DNA from: Streptomyces endocoffeicus
GTDB taxonomy: Bacteria; Actinomycetota; Actinomycetes; Streptomycetales; Streptomycetaceae
Length of the DNA: 41,013 nucleotides
NCBI RefSeq assembly: GCF_016741935.1
Contig: NZ_JAERRG010000054.1
Span: 1-41,013 of the forward strand
Direction of reading: 5' to 3'
Part shown: one piece after another, positions 29,907 through 37,739 of the stretch
How positions within the stretch are numbered: position 1 is the stretch's first letter
Layout: every line of letters begins with the position of its first letter
Notes under the pieces: model-generated
What the model saw: the letters and a program-made list of their open reading frames with translations, nothing else
Database searches by the model: none
Told to the model about the DNA's origin: nothing
Translations under genes and position numbers: made by a program

Positions 29907-31489
29907 GCCAGCGACGCCTGGGAGAAGCCGGGGAACTGCTCGAAGAGGTCGTCGCGGATCCCGGTGACCCCCTTGGCCTGGGCGTTCAGGTTCGGCTTGA
30001 AGACCGGCAGCACCTGGTTGCCGTCCTCCCAGCGCGTGCGCTGCGCCTGGGTGCCCAGCCTCTTCGCCTCACGGCTGTCGCTCTCGGCACGGGCCTTGGC
30101 GACGAGGGCGTCGGTCGCGGACTCCTTCCATCCGAACGCCGACGGCGACCCTCCGGCCGTGCTCATCTGGTAGGTCGACAAGGCGGGGATGGGCATCTGG
30201 TAGGAGCCGGCCAACGGCAGCGCCGCGTACGCGGGGAAGTCCGCGTACAGCTGTCCCGCGGGCAGTTCCCTGACGGAGGCGCGGACACCCACCTTCTTCA
30301 GGTCCTCGACGAAGAGGGTGGCCATCTCCACCATGCCCGGCGTCTCGGGGCCGGTCGTCAGCGTCACCTTCATCCCGTCCGCCCCCGCCTCCTTGAGCAG
30401 CGCGCGGGCCCGCTCCGGGTCGTGGGCGCGCTGGGGCAGGCCCTCGGCGTAGTCGGGGAAGCCGATGGCGGGCAGATCGTTGCCGACCTGGGCGTTGCCG
30501 TAGAACACGGTCTTCACCATGGCCTGCCGGTCGACGGCGAGCTTGAACGCCTCCCGCACCCGGGGGTCGTCGAAGGGCTTGGCGCTCATGTTCATCTGGA
30601 AGGAGAGACCGACGAGATAGGGGCTACTCGTGGGGACGAGTTCGACCTTCCCGTTGTCGTCGAGCGTGCGCGCGGTGACGGGTGACAGGTCGTGGGCGAA
30701 GTCGGTCTCGCCGCTGGTGAGCGCGCCGGCCCTGGCGGTCGAGTCCGCGATCGACCGCAGCTCCAGGCCGTCCAGGTGGGGCACGTGGCCGTAGTGGTCG
30801 TCGTAGCGCTCGAACGCCGAGCCCTGGCCCGCGGTGAACTCGGTCAGCCGGAAGGGGCCGCAGCTGGGCATGCCCTTGCGGAAGACCTTCGTGCCGTTCT
30901 TGACGACGAGGAAGTTGCCCTGACAGAGGATCATGCGGCCGTCGGCGATGGGCCGGACCGTGGGCAGGACGACCTTCAGGTCACCGTCGGCCTTGGCCCG
31001 CGCGAGGTCGAAGTTGGCGGCGGCGAGCCGGTACACGGGCAGGGTGCTCTTGGCCGCGAGGGCGCTGAGAGAGTGCAGGATGTCGTCGGAGGTCAGTTCG
31101 GAGCCGTCGGTGAAGCGGACGCCGGGCCGCACGTGCAGGGTGTAGGTCGACAGGTCGTCGGAGATGTCGATGCCCTTGAGCACGCCGTAGCGCACCCCGT
31201 CGGCCCCGCTCGGGTCCAGGTTGCCGAGCGTGCCGTGCCAGGCGCGGGCGCGCACCAGGTCCAGTGCGGAGGGGCCGTTGAAGAAGTCGAGGGACTCGGA
31301 GGCGCCGCCGCCGACGAAAGCGGCTCGCAGCGTGCCGCCCGAGCGGGCCGAGGCGCCCGCTCCGGCCTTCCTGTCGGAGCGGGGCTCGTCGGTGGAGCAC
31401 GCGGCCAGCAGGCCGGGCCCCACCGCCAGGGCCGCGGCACCCGCCGCGCCCCGACGGAGGAAGGCACGACGGTCGAACTGTCTGGACAT
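29903..31489 (-). CDS. Family 5 solute-binding lipoprotein (Dpp/Nik type) with Tat signal
   Basis: A 528-residue extracytoplasmic binding protein. The signal peptide MSRQFDRRAFLRR carries a twin-arginine motif, then a hydrophobic stretch and lipobox LLAAC with the lipidated cysteine at C31. The mature part shows the family 5 features YTLHVRPGVRFTDGSELT and a KLAVDRQAMVKTVFYG-type segment. AAGGAGAG lies immediately before the ATG at 31489; the longer open frame to 31915 overlaps the ferredoxin gene and is shadow. It would capture the metal complex outside the cell and deliver it to the DppB/C permeases. Tat export suggests folding, or cofactor or ligand checking, before secretion. A general peptide ligand cannot be excluded. 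Confidence 0.88.
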   Translation of the reverse strand: MSRQFDRRAFLRRGAAGAAALAVGPGLLAACSTDEPRSDRKAGAGASARSGGTLRAAFVGGGASESLDFFNGPSALDLVRARAWHGTLGNLDPSGADGVRYGVLKGIDISDDLSTYTLHVRPGVRFTDGSELTSDDILHSLSALAAKSTLPVYRLAAANFDLARAKADGDLKVVLPTVRPIADGRMILCQGNFLVVKNGTKVFRKGMPSCGPFRLTEFTAGQGSAFERYDDHYGHVPHLDGLELRSIADSTARAGALTSGETDFAHDLSPVTARTLDDNGKVELVPTSSPYLVGLSFQMNMSAKPFDDPRVREAFKLAVDRQAMVKTVFYGNAQVGNDLPAIGFPDYAEGLPQRAHDPERARALLKEAGADGMKVTLTTGPETPGMVEMATLFVEDLKKVGVRASVRELPAGQLYADFPAYAALPLAGSYQMPIPALSTYQMSTAGGSPSAFGWKESATDALVAKARAESDSREAKRLGTQAQRTRWEDGNQVLPVFKPNLNAQAKGVTGIRDDLFEQFPGFSQASLA

Positions 31490-31638
31490 GTCTCTCCTTA
31501 ACGTTCTGCAAGCTGAACCGAGCGCCGGGAGCTCTCCACGGCACATGAGCTGAGGCCCGGACAAGGGCGGGTGACCGTGGGCGACGACCGCGCGTACGGA
31601 CAGGTCGCGCCGTCGACAGCGATCGGTCCGGCCGAGGA

Positions 31639-31860
31639 CTACCGCAGGGTGAGAGCTCCGGACGGGCAGGACCACACGGCCTCGCGTACGGCGTCCGACT
31701 GGGACGCCGGCGGCTGCTCGGCGAGGACGAGCACGAGACCGTCCTCGTCGTCCTGGTCGAAGACTGCGGGTGCGGCGAGCACGCACTGTCCCGCCCCCAC
31801 GCACCGGTCCCGCTCCGCACTGACTGTCTCGTGTCCGGATGCCTGGTCCGACAAAGTCAT
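31639..31860 (-). CDS. [3Fe-4S] ferredoxin (P450 partner type)
   Basis: A 73-residue acidic ferredoxin. C20 and C26 in RCVGAGQC and C65 in WSCPSGAL give the three-cysteine pattern of single-cluster [3Fe-4S] ferredoxins that serve actinobacterial P450s. The ATG at 31860 has GGAGGGG eight bases upstream. It is the first gene of the importer operon, 150 bases before the binding-protein gene, under a Zur-like box at 31919. The only P450 in the window (7850-9103) lies 22 kb away in the divergent unit and is the obvious partner. No ferredoxin reductase is present, so a general cellular one must be used. Confidence 0.85.
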   Translation of the reverse strand: MTLSDQASGHETVSAERDRCVGAGQCVLAAPAVFDQDDEDGLVLVLAEQPPASQSDAVREAVWSCPSGALTLR

Positions 31861-31918
31861 AAGGGCCCCTCCCCGGTAGCCGCGCACGCCATCGACGGCA
31901 CGACAACCAGACCATAGA

Positions 31919-31933
31919 CGAAAACGACTTCCA
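31919..31933 (-). promoter_or_regulatory. Zur-like box upstream of ferredoxin/importer operon
   Basis: CGAAAACGACTTCCA matches the remembered Zur consensus (TGAAAACGATTTTCA) at 12 of 15 positions. It lies 58 bases before the ferredoxin ATG and 79 bases before the divergent GNAT ATG, so it probably controls the ferredoxin-importer operon and may also affect the GNAT gene. The 31861-32012 interval otherwise holds no gene. Confidence 0.65.
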
Positions 31934-32012
31934 TCTTCAACTACTGACCGCCCTGCGGTCGACAACTCGCGGCAAGAGCCGGCGTACTGAAGGGCACCCC
32001 CGTGACAAGCTG

Positions 32013-32576
32013 ATGCGCGTGACAGCATCCGAAGTCGCGGCACCCGCGTTCACCCAGCTCACCCGGCCGTCCGAGCTCCCCTCGTCGATGAGACGTGAAC
32101 TGGCCGCCTGCTGGGCCGCGGTGGTCAACGCCGGCGGGGCGGTCATCCCGGCGGACTGCCCGCTGCCGCCGCTGACCTCCACGCACACGGAAGCCGCCGT
32201 GGACCGGATCGCCGGTGAACTGGCGCCCGAGCAGTGCAGGCTCGTGGTGGCCACCGTCGACGGCACCCTCGCAGGCTGGCTGCTCGTCCGGCGCGAGGCG
32301 CATCCGCTCGAAGGGCACTGCGGCACGGTGAACCACGTGCAGACGCACGTGCGCTTCCGGGGCTCGGGGGTCGGGGCCGCGCTGATGCACCGCGTCCGCC
32401 GGATCGCGCGGGAGGAGATGGGCCTGGAGCGACTCAAGCTGACGGTGCGGTCCGGCCTGGGGCTCGAAGTCTTCTACGGCAAAGCCGGATGGACGGAGGT
32501 GGGACGGTGGCCGGGCGCGCTGCGCCTGGCACCCGGCGACGACCGCGACGAGATCCTGATGAGCCTCGCCCTGTGA
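32013..32576 (+). CDS. GNAT family N-acetyltransferase
   Basis: A 187-residue acetyltransferase. The acetyl-CoA-binding motif is VRFRGSGVGAALMHRVRRIA (about residues 114-133), preceded by the strand GTVNHVQTHV and followed by LKLTVRSGLGLEVFYGKAGW, a typical GNAT ending. The substrate cannot be told; small-amine, drug and tRNA-type acetyltransferases all look like this. The ribosome site before the ATG is weak, and a GTG three codons in is an alternative start. It faces away from the importer operon across the Zur-like box at 31919 and converges with the methyltransferase gene 40 bases downstream. A role in tailoring, resistance or an unrelated function are all open. Confidence 0.75.
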   Translation: MRVTASEVAAPAFTQLTRPSELPSSMRRELAACWAAVVNAGGAVIPADCPLPPLTSTHTEAAVDRIAGELAPEQCRLVVATVDGTLAGWLLVRREAHPLEGHCGTVNHVQTHVRFRGSGVGAALMHRVRRIAREEMGLERLKLTVRSGLGLEVFYGKAGWTEVGRWPGALRLAPGDDRDEILMSLAL

Positions 32577-32616
32577 GGGCCGGGTCAGGTCGGAACACCG
32601 AGCGGGTTCGGCACTC

Positions 32617-33384
32617 TCAGTCCTTCAAGGCCACCAGCACGCAGCTGTCCCCCACCTGCCACACCGGCGTGACCCGGCTGAAACCCGCCTCCCGCAGGAG
32701 TTCGGCGTGGCGGCTCACCGGCAGGTGCCAGTTCTCGCCTCCACCGCCGGACGACGGGCGACTGCGCTCACGCTGCTCGAACAGGTTCGCCAGCTCCGGG
32801 TCCGCGGCCGCCGCCGACCACCAGGACTCCCAGTCCTCGTGACTCCCGTCGCCCGCGCGTTCGGCCCGACGGCGCCCCACGTGGGCGGTGAGGTCGGAGC
32901 AGGAGCGCGCGTCCGGCGGGAAATGGTCTCCGTTGATCAGCGCTCCCCCCGGACGCAGCAGGGCCGCGATGCTCTGGTAGGTCTTCAGCAGGGCGGAGGC
33001 CTGGAGGTAGTGCAGGGCCGTCGTCGTGACGGCGCCGTCCAGCCCGTGCTCCAGGCCGAGGGTGTCGGTCCAGCCGTCCTCGCCGATCACCGCGTTCACC
33101 CAGCGCGCGACGTCCGGATGATGCGCGCGCGCCAGTTCCAGCAGCATGGGGTCCATGTCGACCGCGACGATCTCCGCCTCCGGCAGCCGACGGGCGAGCC
33201 GGGCGGACAGAGATCCGGGGCCGCAGCCCAGGTCGAGCAGGGTCGGCCGGCGGCGGTCGACGCACACGTGCTCCACGACGTCACAGATGACGGTGAAGCG
33301 CTCCTCGCGGTCCAGCGCGTACCGCTGCTGCTGCCGCTCCCAGCGCTCGACCCAGGTCCTGGCCGTCTCCATGCTCACGCTCAC
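32617..33384 (-). CDS. Class I SAM-dependent methyltransferase (Zur-boxed, monocistronic)
   Basis: A 255-residue methyltransferase with motif I LLDLGCGPGSLSARLARRLP, motif II IVAVDMDP, LDGAVTTTALHYL and LLRPGGALINGDHF. These are standard for small-molecule methyltransferases of the UbiE/TrmA-like superfamily, and it is not closely similar to the other three methyltransferase units here. The start chosen is the GTG at 33384 (VSVSMETART) with GGAAGAGG nine bases upstream; the frame is open nine codons further to 33411. A good Zur-like box lies 55 bases upstream, so it is probably made under zinc limitation together with the NRPS genes. The substrate is unknown. Confidence 0.8.
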   Translation of the reverse strand: MSVSMETARTWVERWERQQQRYALDREERFTVICDVVEHVCVDRRRPTLLDLGCGPGSLSARLARRLPEAEIVAVDMDPMLLELARAHHPDVARWVNAVIGEDGWTDTLGLEHGLDGAVTTTALHYLQASALLKTYQSIAALLRPGGALINGDHFPPDARSCSDLTAHVGRRRAERAGDGSHEDWESWWSAAAADPELANLFEQRERSRPSSGGGGENWHLPVSRHAELLREAGFSRVTPVWQVGDSCVLVALKD

Positions 33385-33439
33385 CGGTCGCGCACCTCTT
33401 CCGTCTCCCACATCTTGCGACTACCGCGTAATCTACAGG

Positions 33440-33454
33440 TGGAAACGATTATCA
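33440..33454 (-). promoter_or_regulatory. Zur-like box upstream of methyltransferase 32617-33384
   Basis: TGGAAACGATTATCA matches the remembered Zur consensus at 13 of 15 positions. It lies between the end of the desulfurase gene (33463) and the methyltransferase start, which shows that the methyltransferase has its own zinc-responsive promoter and is not just the tail of the PLP-enzyme operon. Confidence 0.75.
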
Positions 33455-33462
33455 ATAGCCAT

Positions 33463-34668
33463 TCACTCCAAGGAAGCCAGCACGTCCAGCAGGCGGTCGA
33501 TCTCCGCACCGGTGTTGTAGACATGCAGGCTCACCCGGACGGACCCCTCCTTCTCGTCCGCGCCCGCCTGGCAGAGGCTGTCGGCCCGGACCATGAAACC
33601 GTGGCTGAAGAGGATGAAGCCGAGGTCGTCGGAGGGTATGTCACGGTGCCGGAAGGTGACGATGCTGTGCCGCCGCTGGGCCGCGGGCAGCGCGGAGCCG
33701 GCGGCCAGACTGGCGGGGCAGCCGAGGACCTCGTAGGCGTCGAGCCGGCGCAACCGGTCGGTCAGGCGGCTGGTCAGGCCGGAGACGTGGGCGGCGATAC
33801 GGTCGACGCCGACCGCGTCCAGCCAGTCGAACGCCGCCAGCAGTGACACGACGCCCACGGTGTTGGGGGTGCCCTGCCAGCCCACCGGGCGCAGCGCGGG
33901 CCCCCGGGTGTTGCGCGCCCACACCGCCCCGGTGCCGGGCAGCGCCAGGGTTTTGTGCCCGGAGAAGACGACGAAGTCGACGTCGAGCGCGGGGTCGTCG
34001 AGCCGGATCGGCAGGTGGCCGACGCTCTGCGCCGCGTCCAGGCAGATCGGCACCTCGGCGCCGACGGCGGCGCGGATGCGGTGGACGTTCATGTCGCCGC
34101 CGTAGACGTGGTGCACGTGGGTCGCGGCGACGAAACGGGTGCGGGGGCCGACGGCCTCGGCGAGGGCGCGGTGGTCGTAGTCGCCTGAGGCCTGCCGGGG
34201 CAGGGGCCGCACCCGCACCTCGGTGCCGCGCTCGGAGAGCAGGCGCTGGGCCTCCAGCCACGGTTCGAGGTTGGCCTGATGGTCGGCGAACGGGACCAGG
34301 ATCTCGTCGCCGTCGGTGAGGTGTCCGGTGAGCCAGTCGCGGGCGACGGTGCGCAGGCCCTCGGTGGTCCCGCCGGTGAAGAGCACGGTGGAGCGGCCCG
34401 GCGCCGGGTCCCCGAGGAAGGACTTGACCCGCTCACGGGCCTGTTCGACCAGTTCCGTGGTCCGGTTGGCCCACGGGTAGGTGCCGCGCCCCGCGTTGGC
34501 GTTCGTCGTCGTCAGATACGTCTGCACCGCGTCCAGGACGGCTTGCGGCTTCTGCGAGGTGGCCGCGCTGTCCAGGTACACCAGCTCCGGGTGCGCGGTG
34601 AGGATGGGGAACTGGGCGCGCGCCAAGGCCTGCCAGGCCTCGCCGTCGCCGGGGATCTCGCCGGGCAT
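33463..34668 (-). CDS. Class V aminotransferase / cysteine desulfurase-like (SufS/Csd type)
   Basis: A 401-residue fold-type I PLP enzyme. It shows LVYLDSAATSQKPQAVLDAV, FTGGTTEGLRTVA, THVHHVYG, CLDAAQSVGH, the PLP lysine in SGHKTLALPG (about residue 238), and near the C terminus RADSLCQAG with a cysteine (about 366) at the place of the SufS persulfide cysteine. The usual RAGHHC context is changed, so the partner or chemistry may differ. The ATG at 34668 has GAGGGA nine bases upstream; the GTG at 34677 is an alternative. It is the third gene of a PLP-enzyme operon, after a cysteine synthase-rhodanese fusion, so it could draw sulfur from cysteine and pass it to the rhodanese. Cysteine lyase or C-S lyase activity is possible. 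Confidence 0.85.
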   Translation of the reverse strand: MPGEIPGDGEAWQALARAQFPILTAHPELVYLDSAATSQKPQAVLDAVQTYLTTTNANAGRGTYPWANRTTELVEQARERVKSFLGDPAPGRSTVLFTGGTTEGLRTVARDWLTGHLTDGDEILVPFADHQANLEPWLEAQRLLSERGTEVRVRPLPRQASGDYDHRALAEAVGPRTRFVAATHVHHVYGGDMNVHRIRAAVGAEVPICLDAAQSVGHLPIRLDDPALDVDFVVFSGHKTLALPGTGAVWARNTRGPALRPVGWQGTPNTVGVVSLLAAFDWLDAVGVDRIAAHVSGLTSRLTDRLRRLDAYEVLGCPASLAAGSALPAAQRRHSIVTFRHRDIPSDDLGFILFSHGFMVRADSLCQAGADEKEGSVRVSLHVYNTGAEIDRLLDVLASLE

Positions 34669-34673
34669 CGGGC

Positions 34674-36011
34674 TCACTCCCTCACCAGCGGTGCGCCCGC
34701 GTCCCGCCAGGCCACGATGCCGCCCGCGAGGCTGCGCACGTCGGGGTGGCCCATACGGGTCAGCAGTGCCGCGTAGAGCAGCGACTTCTCCCCCACGGGG
34801 CAGGCGAGCAGTACCGGGGTGCGCTTGCTGAACGGCAGCCCGGCCCGCACCAGTTCCTCGAAGACCTCGTCGACGATGTTGGCCGATCCCTCGATGTGCA
34901 GGGCGGCGTAGGCGTGCGGACCGCGCAGGTCGATCACCAGCGGGCGGGGTTCGCCCCCGGCCAGCCACTGCTGCGCCTCCTCGACGGCGACGGTACGGGC
35001 CTCGGCACGGACCTCGGTGTCGGTGAGCGACGCGGCCGAGTGACCGCGCCGTGCCCTGCCGAGCAGCTCCGGGCGACGGTCGCGTACGTAGCTCAGATAG
35101 CTCTCGGCCCGGTCGCAGACGATGAACACGGCGGTCTGCCGACGCCCGGTGCCCGCCAGTTCGGCGTCGACCGCGGCCAGTTGGCGGACCGCTCCCTGGT
35201 AGGCCGCGCCTCCGGTCGGCCCGGACAACAGCCCGCAGCGGCGGATCAGTGTGACCATGCCGTCGATGGCCTCCTGGGAGGTGACCGACGCGATGGAGTC
35301 GTACGTCGCCGGGTCGAACAGCCCTACCTGGTGCACCTCGTCGATGGTGCGGATGCCCGGGATGAAGTCCGACTTGTCGGCGACCAGCCCGAGTACGCGC
35401 ATCCGCGGGTCGTGCTCGCGCAGCACCTTGGCGACACCGGTCGAGGAGCCCGCCGTGCCCACGCAGGCGACGAACCAGTCGGGGGCCCGGCCGTCCAGGT
35501 CCTTGACGATCTCGGGTCCGGTCCCGGTCGCGTGCGCCTCGACGTTGCGCGGATTGAAGTACTGATCGGTGTGCAGGTAGGTGCTGCCGGGCTCGGACAG
35601 CGCCTGGTGGAAGCGGGTCAGCGGATCGTCGGTGTCCGTGGGGTCCAGACACTCGCTCCGCCCGGGCAGCTCCTCGATCTCCGCGCCCAGCAGGAGCAGC
35701 AGTTCCTTGATCTCGGGAACGCGCATCCGGTTGGTCACGCTCTTGAATTTCAGCCCGTTGAGGCCGGCCAGGAGCGCGAGGGCCTTGGCGGTGTTGCCGC
35801 TGGACAGTTCCACGACCGTGCCGTCGCCACCTGCCGCCTCCGACAGGAGCGGACGGGCCATGTGCCAGGCGGGCCGGTCCTTGACGGACCCGAAGGGATT
35901 GAGCATCTCCAGCTTGGCGTAGAGGTCGATGTGGTGCAGTCCGTGGACGGACGCGTCGATGCGGACCAGGGGTGTGTTGCCGATGGCGTCGGTGATGCTG
36001 TCGTACCTCAA
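34674..36011 (-). CDS. Cysteine synthase-like PLP enzyme fused to a rhodanese domain
   Basis: A 445-residue fusion. Residues 1 to about 320 are a fold-type II PLP enzyme of the cysteine synthase/CBS/SbnA group: IGNTPLVRID, NPFGSVKDRPA with the PLP lysine K44, SSGNTAKALA for the substrate carboxylate, and VGTAGSSTGVAKVL. Residues about 335-445 are a rhodanese: LVIDLRGPHAYAALHIEGS, then LLACPVGEKS with a candidate sulfur-carrying cysteine near 403, and LAGGIVAWRDAG. The upstream decarboxylase overlaps by four bases and the desulfurase follows at five bases. The fusion suggests that sulfur is delivered to, or taken from, a beta-substituted alanine product. Plain cysteine synthesis for the NRPS and SbnA-like 2,3-diaminopropionate chemistry are alternatives. 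Confidence 0.85.
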   Translation of the reverse strand: MRYDSITDAIGNTPLVRIDASVHGLHHIDLYAKLEMLNPFGSVKDRPAWHMARPLLSEAAGGDGTVVELSSGNTAKALALLAGLNGLKFKSVTNRMRVPEIKELLLLLGAEIEELPGRSECLDPTDTDDPLTRFHQALSEPGSTYLHTDQYFNPRNVEAHATGTGPEIVKDLDGRAPDWFVACVGTAGSSTGVAKVLREHDPRMRVLGLVADKSDFIPGIRTIDEVHQVGLFDPATYDSIASVTSQEAIDGMVTLIRRCGLLSGPTGGAAYQGAVRQLAAVDAELAGTGRRQTAVFIVCDRAESYLSYVRDRRPELLGRARRGHSAASLTDTEVRAEARTVAVEEAQQWLAGGEPRPLVIDLRGPHAYAALHIEGSANIVDEVFEELVRAGLPFSKRTPVLLACPVGEKSLLYAALLTRMGHPDVRSLAGGIVAWRDAGAPLVRE

Positions 36012-37531
36012 GACGGCCCTTTCTGCGGGTGTATGAGCGGCCAGTAGTCCTCGTCAGGGCACCAGCGCCAGGTGCCGGCCTCCCGCGTGACCGCCACCGT
36101 CCGTGCGACGGGCTGCCGTTGCGCGCGGTGGGCGTGGAAGTCCATCACGTATCCCGCGGTGTTGAGGAAGGCCAGGACGTCCCCGGCGCGCGGCAGCCGC
36201 GGCAGGTACACCAGCCGCCGGGTGATCAGGTCGGCCTCCAGGCACAGGTTTCCGACGAGGTGGACCCCGACCGGACCGTCGCCCCCGGTCCCGTCACCGT
36301 ACGGCTCGCCCGGGGCGCCGTCACGGGGCAGCAGGACGGGGTCCACGAGCACACCGTGCTCCTCCAGGCTGACGTCCCCCGCGTTCATGCCCAGGCGCAC
36401 CAGGTACCGGTCCGGAGCGTCGCTCGTGCGCCGCACCTCCAGCACCCGGGCCAGTGACACCCCGCACTGGTCGACAAGGGCCCGTCCCGGTTCGATGTAC
36501 AGGTCGTTCAGGTGCTCCAGCAGCAGGGTGGCCGGCGACCGGCCCAGCGCCGGGGCGGGGCGGGAGAGCAGTTCGTCGAGGTAGCCGGGCCCGGCGACGG
36601 ACCGGTGGGCGGGGTACAGCGCCGCCGTGCCGCGCACCGTGCCTCCCTCGGCGCGCAGCCCGTAGCCGTGGCCGCGCCAGGTCAGCGGCGGGCGTACCCC
36701 GAGGACGGCCTCGCTCAGCGCGGTGGTCCAGCGCTCCCACTCGGCGGCCTCGGCGACGTATCCGACGCCGAACCCCCCGCCGATGTCCACGGCGCCCGGT
36801 GCCAGGCCGCGCGCCCGGCACTCGTCCATCAGCAGGACACATCGCTCCAGGGCGCGGGCCTTCTCCTCCAGGCCGGTGGTGTCCAAGTGATAGGCCAGGC
36901 CGACGAGTTCGACGGCGTCCGTGTGCTCTTCCAGCGCCGACCACAGCGCCTCGGCCTCGGCGACCGGCGTGCCGAACCGGCTGCCGCGCGACAGGACCCG
37001 GGTGCCGGCGCCGCCGTACCCGGCGTCCGACTCGAAGCCCGACAGGCGTGCCAGTACGCGTGTCCTGCTCAGGCCGTGTCCGCGGACGATTTCGGCCAAC
37101 TGCCGCAGCTCACCGGCCGAGTCCACGTTGACCGTGGCTCCCACCCGGGCCGCGAGCCACAGGAACTCCGGGTCCTTGGGTCCGGTCGCCATCACCCGGT
37201 CCCCCGTGAACCCGCAGCCCAGTGCGTGCCGAAGCTCCCCCAGGGAGGCCACGTCGACGCCGACGGCGGCCGGGTCGCACGCGGCCAGCCTCCGCACCAG
37301 GGCGCTGGACCGGTTCGCCTTGTGCGCGAAGTACACCCGGCCGAGGAGGCGGTGACGCCGGTACACGGAGAGGAAGCGTGCGGCGTTCTCCGCGACCACC
37401 TCGGGGAGCAGCACGTTCAGCGGTGAGCCGAGCGCGTCCACCAGCGAGTGCAGGAGCCTTGCCTCCCCGAGCAGTGAGGCGAGCGGTGGCTCCACCCGCG
37501 GCCTCAGATACAGGGGCGCGTCCTTCGCCAC
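36008..37531 (-). CDS. Fold-type III PLP decarboxylase (DAP/ornithine/SbnH-like)
   Basis: A 507-residue alanine-racemase-fold decarboxylase. The PLP lysine is in VYFAHKANRSS (K71), followed by GVDVASLGEL, ARLSGFESDAGYG, AYHLDTTG, VDIGGGFGVGY for the phosphate, EPGRALVDQCG, GNLCLEADLI for the active-site acid across the dimer, and LNTAGYVMDFH. It is longer than most LysA proteins and is not in a lysine context. In metallophore loci this family includes SbnH and AcsE, which decarboxylate amino-acid building blocks. The start is the GTG at 37531 with GGGGAGGG about five bases upstream. It is the first gene of the three-enzyme PLP operon, 40 bases from two adjacent Zur-like boxes. The substrate is unknown. 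Confidence 0.85.
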   Translation of the reverse strand: MAKDAPLYLRPRVEPPLASLLGEARLLHSLVDALGSPLNVLLPEVVAENAARFLSVYRRHRLLGRVYFAHKANRSSALVRRLAACDPAAVGVDVASLGELRHALGCGFTGDRVMATGPKDPEFLWLAARVGATVNVDSAGELRQLAEIVRGHGLSRTRVLARLSGFESDAGYGGAGTRVLSRGSRFGTPVAEAEALWSALEEHTDAVELVGLAYHLDTTGLEEKARALERCVLLMDECRARGLAPGAVDIGGGFGVGYVAEAAEWERWTTALSEAVLGVRPPLTWRGHGYGLRAEGGTVRGTAALYPAHRSVAGPGYLDELLSRPAPALGRSPATLLLEHLNDLYIEPGRALVDQCGVSLARVLEVRRTSDAPDRYLVRLGMNAGDVSLEEHGVLVDPVLLPRDGAPGEPYGDGTGGDGPVGVHLVGNLCLEADLITRRLVYLPRLPRAGDVLAFLNTAGYVMDFHAHRAQRQPVARTVAVTREAGTWRWCPDEDYWPLIHPQKGPS

Positions 37532-37570
37532 ATACCCTCCCCACGTTCACGTGTCGCCGCCTGATGGTGA

Positions 37571-37600
37571 CGACAATCGTTCCGGGGGTAGTCGTTTCCA
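37571..37600 (-). promoter_or_regulatory. Tandem Zur-like boxes upstream of the PLP-enzyme operon
   Basis: Two 15-base sites abut exactly. Read on the minus strand, 37600-37586 is TGGAAACGACTACCC and 37585-37571 is CCGGAACGATTGTCG. The first shares TGGAAACGA with the box at 33440, and the second shares ATTGTCG-type ends with the box at 38317. Matches to the remembered consensus are about 9-10 of 15 each, weaker individually than the other boxes. The proximal edge is 40 bases from the decarboxylase GTG. The 37601-37702 stretch holds nothing else that I recognise. Confidence 0.55.
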
Positions 37601-37702
37601 CCTACACGCGCGGCTAAGCATCGTCTTGCGCGCGCCGTGCCACATCCTGGTCCCGGCGCTCGCCCGGAGCGCCCTGGGCGCGGCGGGCAGCAAGAGAGGA
37701 AA

Positions 37703-37724
37703 GGGCGGCACACCCGTGCCGCCC
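37703..37724 (-). terminator. Rho-independent terminator of the rpsN/rpmB unit
   Basis: Perfect nine-base arms GGGCGGCAC and GTGCCGCCC around a four-base loop. On the minus strand they are followed by TTTCCTCTCTT. It lies 15 bases past the S14 stop codon. Confidence 0.8.
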
Positions 37725-37739
37725 CCTCCTCTTCGGCCG

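Noticed and set aside
31861..31915. Extension of the solute-binding protein frame up to 31915
   Set aside because: It overlaps the ferredoxin gene. The Tat signal with AAGGAGAG defines the start at 31489.
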